A stretch of 43,038 bases of DNA. Origin: SIG589 sp045652465 (GTDB lineage: Bacteria > Bacillota > Clostridia > Oscillospirales > Acutalibacteraceae). The notes under the pieces are model-generated. The model was not told where the DNA came from and did no database searches. It worked only from the letters and a program-made list of their open reading frames with translations. The stretch's first letter is position 1. Each line of letters starts with the position of its first letter. The stretch lies in the NCBI GenBank assembly GCA_045652465.1, contig JAZRUI010000014.1, positions 1 to 43,038 on the forward strand, in the 5' to 3' direction. Position numbers and translations under genes: made by a program. Shown piece by piece: positions 24,328 through 32,946 of the stretch.

Positions 24328-25872
24328 ATGGCAACCGTAATTATGGTTACTATCGCCGTTTACCTCGTTGGCATGGTAGTAATCGGTTTCACCTGTTCTA
24401 ACAAGAACAAAAACTCATCCGACTTTTATTTGGGCGGCAGAAAACTGGGCCCGCTCGTTACCGCTATGAGCGCCGAGGCATCGGACATGAGCGGATGGCT
24501 TTTAATGGGTCTTCCCGCCGTTGCTTTGATGGGCGGCTTGGCTGAAGCATCTTGGACCGCTATCGGCCTCGCAATCGGTACATATTTGAACTGGCTGTTT
24601 GTTGCAAAGCGCCTTCGCGTTTACAGCGCAAAGGCCGACGCTTTCACACTGCCCGACTTCTTCGCAAAGCGTTTCGGCGACAAATCGCACGCCTTAACAC
24701 TTATTGCGGCAATTCTTATCGCTATATTCTTCATTCCTTATACCGCTTCTGGCTTCGCCGCCTGCGGCAAGCTCTTCTCGAGTCTCTTCGGAATGGACTA
24801 CACCCTTGCAATGGTGCTTTCGGCCGCAGTTATCGTTCTTTATTGCACATTGGGCGGCTTCCTCGCTGCATCGCTGACCGACTTTGTTCAGAGCATTATT
24901 ATGACAGTTGCTCTCTTCGTTGTTGTTGGCTTCGGCGAAGGCCTTGCAGGCGGTTTCTCAACCGTTTTCAACAATGTTGGCTCGCTTGATGGCTTCCTCG
25001 ACCTCTTTAAGGGCCACAATGTTGCAGCAGGAACTGCAGGTAGCTATGGCGCGCTTCCCGTTGCTTCTACCCTTGCTTGGGGTCTTGGCTACTTCGGTAT
25101 GCCCCACATTCTCCTCCGCTTTATGGCTATTGAGGATGAAAACAAGTTAAAGACCTCGCGCCGCGTTGCAAGCATTTGGGTTGTTATTTCAATGGGCGTT
25201 GCAGTTCTTATCGGCGTTATCGGCTACACTCTTATGAAGAACGGCGTTGTTGGTCCTTATGAGAGCGCTTCGGCTGCCGAAACCATTATTGTTGATATTT
25301 CCAACTTCTTAAGCAAATATGGCTTTGTTCCCGCTATTACCGCAGGTATCATCCTTGCAGGTATCTTGGCATCGACCATGTCAACCGCCGACTCGCAGCT
25401 TTTGGCTGCTTCCTCGGCCATTTCGCAAAACCTTCTTTGCGAAACCTTTGGTCTTAAGCTTTCGCAAAAGGCAATGTTCATCATCGCCCGCGTTTCGGTT
25501 ATCGCAATTTCGGTTGTTGCAATCTTCCTCGCGCTTGACCCCACAAGCTCGGTATTTATGATTGTTTCCTTCGCTTGGGCAGGCTTCGGCGCAACCTTTG
25601 GTCCGGTTGTTCTCGCCGCATTGTTCTGGAAGCGCGCAAATAAATGGGGCGCACTCGCAGGAATGCTCGCAGGCGGAATTACGGTTTTCGTTTGGAAGTT
25701 CGTTATCCGCGCCCAATTCGCCGGAACGGTTCTTGATATCTATGAACTCCTCCCCGCCTTCATCGTTGCGGTTATCGCCATCATCGTTGTTAGCCTTATC
25801 ACCAAGGCTCCCGAAAAGGAACTGACCGACCTTTATGATGAGGTTCGCGCCGACTGCGCTAAAAAGGCTTAA
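24328..25872 (+). CDS. putP: Sodium/proline symporter (SSS family)
   Basis: This transporter brings in proline with Na+. The 514-residue protein has about 13 hydrophobic helices. Family hallmarks include SSDFYLGGRKLGPLVTAMSAEASDMSGWLLMGLPA in helices 1-2 (the Na+ and substrate region of PutP), GGFLAASLTDFVQS in the middle and STMSTADSQLLAASSAI, the conserved Na2-site Ser/Thr segment. The specific PutP assignment rests on these segments. It is a single gene, divergent from glnN, so proline uptake and glutamine synthesis share the intergenic control region. Codon use is native. Confidence 0.9.
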   Translation: MATVIMVTIAVYLVGMVVIGFTCSNKNKNSSDFYLGGRKLGPLVTAMSAEASDMSGWLLMGLPAVALMGGLAEASWTAIGLAIGTYLNWLFVAKRLRVYSAKADAFTLPDFFAKRFGDKSHALTLIAAILIAIFFIPYTASGFAACGKLFSSLFGMDYTLAMVLSAAVIVLYCTLGGFLAASLTDFVQSIIMTVALFVVVGFGEGLAGGFSTVFNNVGSLDGFLDLFKGHNVAAGTAGSYGALPVASTLAWGLGYFGMPHILLRFMAIEDENKLKTSRRVASIWVVISMGVAVLIGVIGYTLMKNGVVGPYESASAAETIIVDISNFLSKYGFVPAITAGIILAGILASTMSTADSQLLAASSAISQNLLCETFGLKLSQKAMFIIARVSVIAISVVAIFLALDPTSSVFMIVSFAWAGFGATFGPVVLAALFWKRANKWGALAGMLAGGITVFVWKFVIRAQFAGTVLDIYELLPAFIVAVIAIIVVSLITKAPEKELTDLYDEVRADCAKKA

Positions 25873-25890
25873 TCCTTAAAGATTAAAATT

Positions 25891-25919
25891 AAAAGCACCG
25901 CGTTTGCGGTGCTTTTTTT
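25891..25919 (+). terminator. Bidirectional terminator after putP
   Basis: AAGCACCGC (25893-25901), loop GTTT, GCGGTGCTT (25906-25914), then a seven-T run on the plus strand; the minus strand also has TTTTAATTTTA. It also ends the GH2 operon, whose stop codon is at 25918. Confidence 0.9.
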
Positions 25920-27558
25920 ATTGCTTGAAAAGGTTTCTAATCTTTTCCTTGTTGAGTTTTATTTTCTCGCGGTCGTAGGTTATAAGGCCGTTGGTTTCAT
26001 CCTCGACATCCGAAAGCTGGGTGTAAACCGCGGCGCAAAGTCCCTTTTCTATATTGGGGAGAATTTGCTCGCGATAAAGCTCAATGAAGGCCTTTTCAAA
26101 CTCCTCGCGGTCTTTGAAAATTTTATAGCCATACTGTTTGTCGCCAAAGCAATGCCCCTCCACTCTATGGGCATAGCCGCCAAACTCCGAAAGGATAACA
26201 GGCTTCGAGCCGTTTTTATGTTTATAGGGTTTAAAATAAACATGCTCACTGACAACATCGCTCTCGCCGCCCTTAAACCAGCCCGATGCCGTATCAACAA
26301 AGCGGCTGCTGTCTAATTCCTTTAGGCGGCAATATGCTGCGCTGCTCTCAAACTGACCCCAGCCTTCGTTAAAGATTGTCCAAAGGCATATCGAGGGATG
26401 ATTATAAAGCAGTTTTACCGTTCTCTCCATATCGGTTATAAACTTTTCGCGCGCTGTTTTGTTTTTATGGGCGCGGCTGTCGCGGCGGCGTTTTAGGCCG
26501 ATGGTCGGCAACGCGGTATCGCGCAAAAAGCTATAGTCGCCGTTGTTGACCATATCCTGAAAGACCGCAATTCCCTGTCGGTCGCATTCAAAATAGAAGC
26601 GTTCGGGCTCGATTTTTATATGCTTGCGGAGCATATTAAAGCCGAGCTCTTTAGCAAGGCGAACATCGCGCTCATATTCATCGAGGGTTTTCGGAGTGAA
26701 TATTCCGTCCTCAAAATAGCCTTGGTCGAGAAGACCGTTGAAGAAATAGGGTTTTCCGTTAAGGCAAAGGCGCGCTATTTTATCAACCTCTTTGATTTCC
26801 AAGGTTCTTGCGGCAAAATAGGATTTTATTTTATCGGCGCCTGCGGTTAGGGTGAAATAATATAAATGCGGGTTTTCGGGCGACCAACAAACGGGGTTTT
26901 CGAGTCTTACCTCGCAAACACCGTTAACGAGCGGATATTCTCCCTCGCCCTCTACCTGCACGCTACCGTTTTTAACGCCCTCGGCGGTTATAACTGCGCC
27001 GTTTTCTCGCATATCAATTTTAAGCGAGCGGACATATTCGCGCGGCACGCTCTCAAGCCAAACGCTTTGCCAAATGCCCGACACGCTCGTGTACCACATT
27101 CCGCCGCGCTTTGCGCGCTGTTTTCCATAGGGCTCGGTTATATCCAAAGTGTCATCAAAGACCTCGATTTCGAGCTCGTTTTGCGGTTTTAGATGCTCGG
27201 TTATATCAAAGGAAAACGGAAAATATCCGCCTCGATGCTCGCCTAAACACTCGCCGTTCAGATAAACCTTTGCGCGCTGGTCGGCAGCGCCGATATTAAG
27301 AATAACGCGCTCACAAACAAAGCCTTCAGGAAGAATGAAGGCTTTTTTATAATTGAGTTTCTTTGCGCCTGCCGCCGCATCTCCTATTCCCGACAGGCTC
27401 GATTCGGGCGGATATGGCACAATTATTTTTCCGCTCTTGCTCCCGCTTTTATCCGATACTTCTATATCCCATTCTCCGTTTAAAGAGAAAAAGGAATCGC
27501 GCATAAGCTGGGGGCGCGGATATTCGTTATGGGGAATCGAACTGAAGAATTTTTCCAC
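25918..27558 (-). CDS. Glycoside hydrolase family 2 protein
   Basis: This is a cytoplasmic retaining glycosidase of the beta-galactosidase/glucuronidase/mannosidase clan. The 546-residue product has an N-terminal sugar-binding jelly roll (to about 175), an immunoglobulin-like domain (180-255) and a TIM barrel. The acid/base is Glu398 in TIFNEGWGQ and the nucleophile Glu458 in VILSEFGGY. There is no signal peptide, so it acts on imported sugars. It is short because it lacks the extra C-terminal domains of LacZ. The start is GTG, with GAGG upstream. It ends the operon with a MATE pump and two peptidases. The exact substrate cannot be read from sequence. Confidence 0.9.
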   Translation of the reverse strand: MEKFFSSIPHNEYPRPQLMRDSFFSLNGEWDIEVSDKSGSKSGKIIVPYPPESSLSGIGDAAAGAKKLNYKKAFILPEGFVCERVILNIGAADQRAKVYLNGECLGEHRGGYFPFSFDITEHLKPQNELEIEVFDDTLDITEPYGKQRAKRGGMWYTSVSGIWQSVWLESVPREYVRSLKIDMRENGAVITAEGVKNGSVQVEGEGEYPLVNGVCEVRLENPVCWSPENPHLYYFTLTAGADKIKSYFAARTLEIKEVDKIARLCLNGKPYFFNGLLDQGYFEDGIFTPKTLDEYERDVRLAKELGFNMLRKHIKIEPERFYFECDRQGIAVFQDMVNNGDYSFLRDTALPTIGLKRRRDSRAHKNKTAREKFITDMERTVKLLYNHPSICLWTIFNEGWGQFESSAAYCRLKELDSSRFVDTASGWFKGGESDVVSEHVYFKPYKHKNGSKPVILSEFGGYAHRVEGHCFGDKQYGYKIFKDREEFEKAFIELYREQILPNIEKGLCAAVYTQLSDVEDETNGLITYDREKIKLNKEKIRNLFKQ

Positions 27559-27570
27559 CGTGAAAACCTC

Positions 27571-28629
27571 TTAAAGTATGATTAGTTCTTTGGGGCTTTT
27601 GGTTAGGTTAATATATCCCTCATCGGTTACAAAAACCATATCCTCGATGCGAACACCAAAGCGGTTTGGAAGATAGATGCCGGGTTCAACCGTCATTATC
27701 ATGCCGCTTTTTAAAACCGCCTCGCTCGATGGGTTGCAGGCGGGGCTTTCATGGATTTCAAGACCAACGCTATGGCCAAGGCCATGGCCGAAGGCTTTTT
27801 CATATCCCGCCGCCGCAATAACATCGCGGGCAGCCTTATCAACCGCTTTGCAGGCGGCACCGCTCTTTATTGCATCGAGCGCTGCTGCTTGCGCCGCCAA
27901 AACTGTACTGTAAACCGTTTTTTGCTCATCATCAACCGAGCCTACCGCAACGGTGCGGGTCATATCGGAACGATAGCCGTTGACCACCGCGCCGAAATCC
28001 ATTGTTATAAAATCGCCCCGTCTTATGGCGCGCTCGGTTGGAACACCGTGGGGCATTGAAGAGTTTTCTCCCGAAACAACGATGAAATCAAACGCGACTC
28101 CCTCGCTGCCCTTTTTTCGCATAAAGAATTCGAGCTCGAGCGCAATTTCGCGTTCGGTTTTGCCCTCTTTAATGCGCGATAGGATAAATTGGAAGCCCTC
28201 ATCGGTTATGGCCTGCGCCTCGCGAATGGAGGAAAGCTCGCCCTCATCCTTAACGGCGCGCAGCTGCGAAAGAAGGTCGCTGAATTTTCCATCCTTTGAG
28301 AGTTCTTTGCTCGGCAGTTTCTTTTCAAGCGCCGAAAAAGAATCGAGCGATAGCGTTTGGGTTTCGAAATAAACCTTCTTTATTCCCTCGCGGTTGTTTA
28401 AAAAATCCACCGCGCGGCCATTCTCTACCAAAGGCAAAAAGCTTATCTCCTTTTTAGCCTTTTCAATATAGCGAAAATCGGTTAAAAAGGCGGCGGTTTC
28501 ATGCGTTATAACAAGAACTCCCGCGCTCGAAGCAAAGCCTGTTAAATAACGGCGGTTAACATCGCTCGTTATAAGCAGCGCCTCGCCCTCGCAAAGCTCT
28601 CTTTTTATTTTTTCAATTCTATTTATCAT
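27571..28629 (-). CDS. M24 family Xaa-Pro peptidase
   Basis: This is a metallopeptidase of the pita-bread fold that cuts peptides at proline. The 352-residue protein has an N-terminal creatinase-like domain (1-125) and a catalytic domain with the five dinuclear metal ligands visible: MDFGAVVNGYRSDMTRTV (two Asp), GHGLGHSVGLEIHE (His), TVEPGIYL (Glu) and VRIEDMV (Glu). The stop of the pepD gene overlaps this start by four bases (ATGA). Whether it is an aminopeptidase (PepP) or a dipeptidase (PepQ) is not certain. With PepD next door it completes breakdown of small peptides, including proline-containing ones that PepD cannot cut. Confidence 0.93.
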   Translation of the reverse strand: MINRIEKIKRELCEGEALLITSDVNRRYLTGFASSAGVLVITHETAAFLTDFRYIEKAKKEISFLPLVENGRAVDFLNNREGIKKVYFETQTLSLDSFSALEKKLPSKELSKDGKFSDLLSQLRAVKDEGELSSIREAQAITDEGFQFILSRIKEGKTEREIALELEFFMRKKGSEGVAFDFIVVSGENSSMPHGVPTERAIRRGDFITMDFGAVVNGYRSDMTRTVAVGSVDDEQKTVYSTVLAAQAAALDAIKSGAACKAVDKAARDVIAAAGYEKAFGHGLGHSVGLEIHESPACNPSSEAVLKSGMIMTVEPGIYLPNRFGVRIEDMVFVTDEGYINLTKSPKELIIL

Positions 28630-30035
28630 AATGCGGCAATTACCTCGCGCAAATATTTATAAACTCTTTCGGACGAAGCAACCGAGAGTTTTTCTTTCGG
28701 GGTGTGAACATCGAACATATCGGGTCCCATGGAAACAACATCAAGGCCCTCGATTTTTTCGCAAAACAGTCCGCACTCAAGGCCTGCATGAATAGCCGAA
28801 ACTGTTGCTTTTTTGCCGCTTTGTTTTTCATAAACGGCACACATTGTATCGCGCAGGCGAGAATCCTTTTTGAATTCCCACGCAGGATAAAAGCTATCCT
28901 GCAAATAGCCGAGATTTAGGCGGGTTGCGGTTGCTTTAAGGTCATCTAAAAGCGCCGCGCGAGCATCGCTTTTGGAGCTGCGAACGGCGAAGGAGGCAAC
29001 AACACGCTCCCCCTCGGTTGCCAAATAGCCTAAATTAAGCGAGGTTTCAACCAATCCCTCAATATCGCGGCTCATCGCTATAATTCCGTTTTTAACGGTT
29101 GTTAAAAACTCGATAACGGTATCGCTGCTCTTCTCATCAAAGCAGCGCTCGCATTCGGTTTTTGTTACGGTTATTTTAAGTCCCTCATCGAGGGGATTTT
29201 TGTTGGCTTTTTCAAACTTTGCAACCGCTTCTTCGGGGTTTTCTATGCAGGTAACAACGCATTCGCAGGAAGAAGGAATCGCGTTATCCTTAAGTCCGCC
29301 CGCGATGGATGCGATGCGAACACCCGCTATTCCCTTTAAAAGATTTCCCATTAAAATATCGGCGTTATAGCCGCCCTTATCAATGCAAATGCCCGAATGG
29401 CCGCCCTTTAGACCATCGATTTTAATCTTATAGGCGGGATTCTTCGCCTCGCAAAAGCTAACGGGGATTTCAAATCGGGCACGAGCGCCGCCCGCGCAAC
29501 AAGCGGTTAGCACGCCCTCCTCCTCGGAATCGATGTTTATAAGCATTTTGCCATCGAGCAGCGAAGCATCGAGCGCCTCGGCGCCGAACATTCCGGTTTC
29601 TTCATCAACCGTGAAGAGCGCTTCAAGCGGCGGATGGGAGGCGGTTTTATCCTCCAAAATCGCCATCACCATCGCAACGGCAATTCCGTTATCTCCGCCG
29701 AGGGTTGTTCCGTTGGCAAAAACGAACTCGCCATCGGTTTTAACCTCTATTCCCTCTTTTTCCATATCGATATCCACGCCCTCATCCTTGGCGCAAACCA
29801 TATCGAGATGACCCTGAAGGATAACCGCGGGATGATTTTCATAGCCCTTGGAGGCGGGTTTTTTGATTATAATTGTTCCAAGACTGTCGCGGTTATATTG
29901 AAGCCCCTGCTCCTTGGCGAAGCGCTCGCAATAATCGCTTATGGCGGCGGTGTTGCCCGAGCCGTGAGGCATCGAGCAAAGCTCCTCAAAATAATGGAAA
30001 ACCCTTTTTGGCTCTAAATTTTCTAAAACTCGCAT
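28626..30035 (-). CDS. pepD: Aminoacyl-histidine dipeptidase PepD (M20)
   Basis: This zinc peptidase hydrolyses a broad range of dipeptides, including Xaa-His. The 469-residue protein has the M20 metal motifs LQGHLDMV (His and Asp), LGGDNGIAV (bridging Asp), DEETGMFGA (catalytic Glu and metal Glu) and the C-terminal IHAGLECGLF, with a lid domain inserted between. It is translationally coupled to the M24 peptidase downstream and starts 12 bases after the MATE gene stop, so the four genes form one transcript. GGGAGA precedes the ATG. It is cytoplasmic; the length is normal. Confidence 0.95.
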   Translation of the reverse strand: MRVLENLEPKRVFHYFEELCSMPHGSGNTAAISDYCERFAKEQGLQYNRDSLGTIIIKKPASKGYENHPAVILQGHLDMVCAKDEGVDIDMEKEGIEVKTDGEFVFANGTTLGGDNGIAVAMVMAILEDKTASHPPLEALFTVDEETGMFGAEALDASLLDGKMLINIDSEEEGVLTACCAGGARARFEIPVSFCEAKNPAYKIKIDGLKGGHSGICIDKGGYNADILMGNLLKGIAGVRIASIAGGLKDNAIPSSCECVVTCIENPEEAVAKFEKANKNPLDEGLKITVTKTECERCFDEKSSDTVIEFLTTVKNGIIAMSRDIEGLVETSLNLGYLATEGERVVASFAVRSSKSDARAALLDDLKATATRLNLGYLQDSFYPAWEFKKDSRLRDTMCAVYEKQSGKKATVSAIHAGLECGLFCEKIEGLDVVSMGPDMFDVHTPKEKLSVASSERVYKYLREVIAAL

Positions 30036-30047
30036 CTTTTTCTCCCT

Positions 30048-31430
30048 TTATTCGGATACAATATTTCTAATCCAACTGCCCTTATGAACGAGATATCCGC
30101 CCAAAAGGCATTTAAATATGTTAACAAACTGGGTAATGGCAAAAAGCGTTAGGATGTTTATTTCGGTATAACGGCTTAAAACAAAGGCTATGGGCATACT
30201 GACGCACCAAACAAAGCCGCTATCAAACAAAAATGTTATGAAGGTTTTTCCGCCTGAACGAAGCGTGAAATATGTTGAATGCGCGAAGGCATCAATAGGC
30301 ATGGCGAGTGCCGAAATTATCATAAGGCTGGTTGCAAGCTCCTTGATTTCGGCGGTTGAATTATAGATGTTGGGAATCACGAAGGAAAGCGGGATATACA
30401 TTGCCGCAACAACCACGCTCAAGGCAACCGTAAACGCGGTTAGCTTTCGGCATTCAGGCTTAACTCTATCGAGCTCGCCGCGACCCAGCATATGACCCAG
30501 GATAATTCCTATCGAGGTTCCAAAGGATAAAAACGCAACCGAGAAAACATTCCAAAAGGTTTGCGAAATGTTGTTTGCGGCAACAACATTTTGACCGCGC
30601 ACCGAAAGGCACTGGTTAATAAAGGCGATGCCAAACGACCAAAGCGCCTCGTTTACCATAAGCGGCATTCCTTTTCGCATTATGTTGCCGACCAGCGCAA
30701 GCGGCACGCGCATACTGCGATACGCGCCAACAATGAACCCGTTTATATCCTTGCGCTTATGGGTCCAACCCGCAACGATAATCAGCTCAACATATCTCGA
30801 AATTACGGTTGCAATCGCAGCACCCGCAACGCCGAGCTTGGGAGCGCCGAGTTTTCCGAAAATTAAAACATAGTTTAAGCACAAATTAACCGCAACCGCA
30901 CAAACGCCCGCGAGCATTGGCGGCAAGCTATGGTCGCACTCGCGAAGCACGCTGGAATAGCATTGCGCGAGGGTGTAGGGAATTAAGCCGATAAGCATAA
31001 TGCGGAGATATTTTTCGCCGAAGGCGAGCGAAGCGGCGGCATTGGCAGCGCTGCCCTCACCCTTTAAATAAAGGCTTATAAGTCCATCTCCGAAAAAGAA
31101 GAAAACGCAAATCGCGGCGGCGGCAAAAAGCGAGCAAAAAACAAGCCTGAAACGGAAGGTATCGCGGACACCCTTATGGTCGCATTTTCCATAAAACTGC
31201 GCGCCGAAAATTCCCGCGCCCGAGCAAGAGCCGAAAACGCAAAGGTTAAAAACAAATAATAATTGGTTGGCGATGGCAACACCTGTCATCTCGTTGTTGC
31301 CAACATTGCCCACCATTATATTATCTACCATATTAACAAGGTTAGTTATACCTGTTTGCACCATTATGGGCAGCGCAAGCGACATCAACCTTTTATAAAA
31401 ATCTCTATCTCCAATTAAACTTTTAAACAT
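30048..31430 (-). CDS. MATE family efflux transporter
   Basis: This multidrug and toxic-compound exporter is driven by Na+ or H+. The 460-residue protein has about 12 hydrophobic helices in two repeats. Family marks are LALPIMVQTGITNLVNMVDNIMVG in helix 1-2 and GAGIFGAQFYGKCD in the first repeat, with the parallel ASIGIILGHMLGRGE-like segment FGTSIGIILGHMLGRGE in the second. The ATG at 31430 is chosen because GGGAGAAAGT precedes it; an upstream frame start at 31466 lies in the promoter. It heads an operon with two peptidases and a glycosidase. The substrate is unknown; the neighbours suggest a peptide- or sugar-derived compound, but that is inference. Confidence 0.93.
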   Translation of the reverse strand: MFKSLIGDRDFYKRLMSLALPIMVQTGITNLVNMVDNIMVGNVGNNEMTGVAIANQLLFVFNLCVFGSCSGAGIFGAQFYGKCDHKGVRDTFRFRLVFCSLFAAAAICVFFFFGDGLISLYLKGEGSAANAAASLAFGEKYLRIMLIGLIPYTLAQCYSSVLRECDHSLPPMLAGVCAVAVNLCLNYVLIFGKLGAPKLGVAGAAIATVISRYVELIIVAGWTHKRKDINGFIVGAYRSMRVPLALVGNIMRKGMPLMVNEALWSFGIAFINQCLSVRGQNVVAANNISQTFWNVFSVAFLSFGTSIGIILGHMLGRGELDRVKPECRKLTAFTVALSVVVAAMYIPLSFVIPNIYNSTAEIKELATSLMIISALAMPIDAFAHSTYFTLRSGGKTFITFLFDSGFVWCVSMPIAFVLSRYTEINILTLFAITQFVNIFKCLLGGYLVHKGSWIRNIVSE

Positions 31431-31456
31431 ACTTTCTCCCTGAATTTTCTTTGCTA

Positions 31457-31485
31457 ATTTTACCACGAGGCGAGCCTCTTTTCAA
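31457..31485 (-). promoter_or_regulatory. Promoter of the MATE-pepD operon with palindromic spacer
   Basis: On the minus strand TTGAAA (31480-31485), 17 bp, TAAAAT (31457-31462), with CGTGG before the -10. The spacer holds a perfect inverted repeat, GAGGC-GA-GCCTC on the plus strand (31467-31478), between the two hexamers, a classic place for a MerR- or TetR-type operator. Confidence 0.65.
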
Positions 31486-31515
31486 GCCAAAGCAACCCCT
31501 CTTTTAAAATTTTTA

Positions 31516-31544
31516 TGGAAAACTGCAATATAATGTAGTATAAT
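31516..31544 (+). promoter_or_regulatory. Probable promoter of trkA-trkH
   Basis: TGGAAA (31516-31521), 17 bp, TATAAT (31539-31544). A second TATAAT at 31529-31534 lacks a -35. The -35 match is only 4 of 6, so this is moderate evidence. Confidence 0.45.
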
Positions 31545-31580
31545 AACTTTAATCTTAATGATTTACTGAAAGGTGATTTC

Positions 31581-32939
31581 ATGAAAATTATTGTTGTCGG
31601 CGGCGGAAAAATAGGCGCCACCATCATAGAAAGCCTTGTTAACGAGGGCCACGATGTTACCCTTATCGATAAAGAGCCTTCGGTTGTTACCGATATGGTC
31701 GAGCTTTATGACTGCATGGGAATTTGCGGCTCGGGTGCCGACTGCACCACCCTTTCGGACAGCGGCATTGAAGATTGCGACCTTTTCGTTTCGGTTACGG
31801 GCTCGGATGAATTCAATATGCTCTCCTGCTTTATGGCAAAGCGCCTCGGCGCCGAGCATACCATTGCCCGCATCCGCAACCCCGAATATAACGACCATGA
31901 TTTAGTGTTCCTGCGCCGCGAGCTTGGTCTTTCGATGGCGATTAACCCCGAGCTTTTGGCAGCAAGAGAAATTTTCAACACTCTGCAGCTTCCCTCGGCG
32001 GTTAAAATCGAGCCCTTCTCGCGCCGAAGCTTTGAAATGATTGAACTTAAAATCCGCGATAACTCCCCCATCGACGGAATGAGCCTTATCGAAATGCGAA
32101 AGCACTATAAGCAAAAGTTCCTTATTTGCGCCGTTCGCCGCGATAACGAGGTATTTATTCCCCATGGTAATTTCGTTTTGAAATCGGGCGACCTTATCGG
32201 CATCACTGCCGCTCCCAACGAGATTCAAAAGCTCTTCAAGGCCCTCGGTCTCTCAAAGAAAAAGGCTCGCACCATTATGATTTTAGGCGCAAGCCGAACC
32301 TCTTATTATCTTTCCAAAATGCTGCTTGACGGCGGTTCAACCGTTAAGGTTGTTGACCAAGATGCAGCTCGTTGCGCCGAGTTTAGCGAGGCTTTGCCCG
32401 ATGCTATCATCATAAAGGGCGATGCCGCCCAGCAGGATGTTTTGGTTGAAGAGGGCATCAGTTCAGCCGATGCTTTTGCAGCGCTGACGGGAATTGATGA
32501 AGAAAACATCCTTCTTTCCCTCTTTGCCGAATCGCAAAATGTTCCCAAGGTTGTTGCAAAAATCAACCGCAGCGAGTTTGGCTCGCTTGCCGAAAAAATC
32601 GGAATTGAAAGCATCGTTTCGCCCCGCCGCACCATCGCCGATGTTTTGGTTGGATATGCTCGCGGTCTTCAAAATTCGATGGGCAGCAAGATGGAAACGC
32701 TCTATAAAATTATGGATGGCGATGCCGAAGCGCTCGAATTCAACATTCAAAGCGAAAACGAGCTTATCGGCATTCCGCTCAAAAACATAAACCTAAAGAA
32801 AAACACCCTTATTGCAGGAATTATCCGCGGCAGAAAGCCCTTCATCCCCACCGGTGATGACAGCATCGCGGTTGGCGATATGGTTATCGTTCTTGCGGCG
32901 GGTCATCGTATAAATGATATTACTGATATTATAAAGTAG
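31581..32939 (+). CDS. trkA: Potassium uptake regulatory protein TrkA
   Basis: TrkA is the cytoplasmic, NAD-binding gating ring of the Trk potassium system. The 452-residue protein has two repeats of a Rossmann RCK-N domain (KIIVVGGGKIGATI at 1-15; TIMILGASRTSYYLSKML at about 231) each followed by an RCK-C ligand-binding domain (135-220 and 370-450). The first nucleotide motif GGGKIG is clean; the second, GASRTS, is degenerate, as in other TrkA proteins. GAAAGGTGATTT precedes the ATG. The gene ends in TAG and the trkH start follows seven bases later. Confidence 0.95.
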   Translation: MKIIVVGGGKIGATIIESLVNEGHDVTLIDKEPSVVTDMVELYDCMGICGSGADCTTLSDSGIEDCDLFVSVTGSDEFNMLSCFMAKRLGAEHTIARIRNPEYNDHDLVFLRRELGLSMAINPELLAAREIFNTLQLPSAVKIEPFSRRSFEMIELKIRDNSPIDGMSLIEMRKHYKQKFLICAVRRDNEVFIPHGNFVLKSGDLIGITAAPNEIQKLFKALGLSKKKARTIMILGASRTSYYLSKMLLDGGSTVKVVDQDAARCAEFSEALPDAIIIKGDAAQQDVLVEEGISSADAFAALTGIDEENILLSLFAESQNVPKVVAKINRSEFGSLAEKIGIESIVSPRRTIADVLVGYARGLQNSMGSKMETLYKIMDGDAEALEFNIQSENELIGIPLKNINLKKNTLIAGIIRGRKPFIPTGDDSIAVGDMVIVLAAGHRINDITDIIK

Positions 32940-32946
32940 GTTTATT

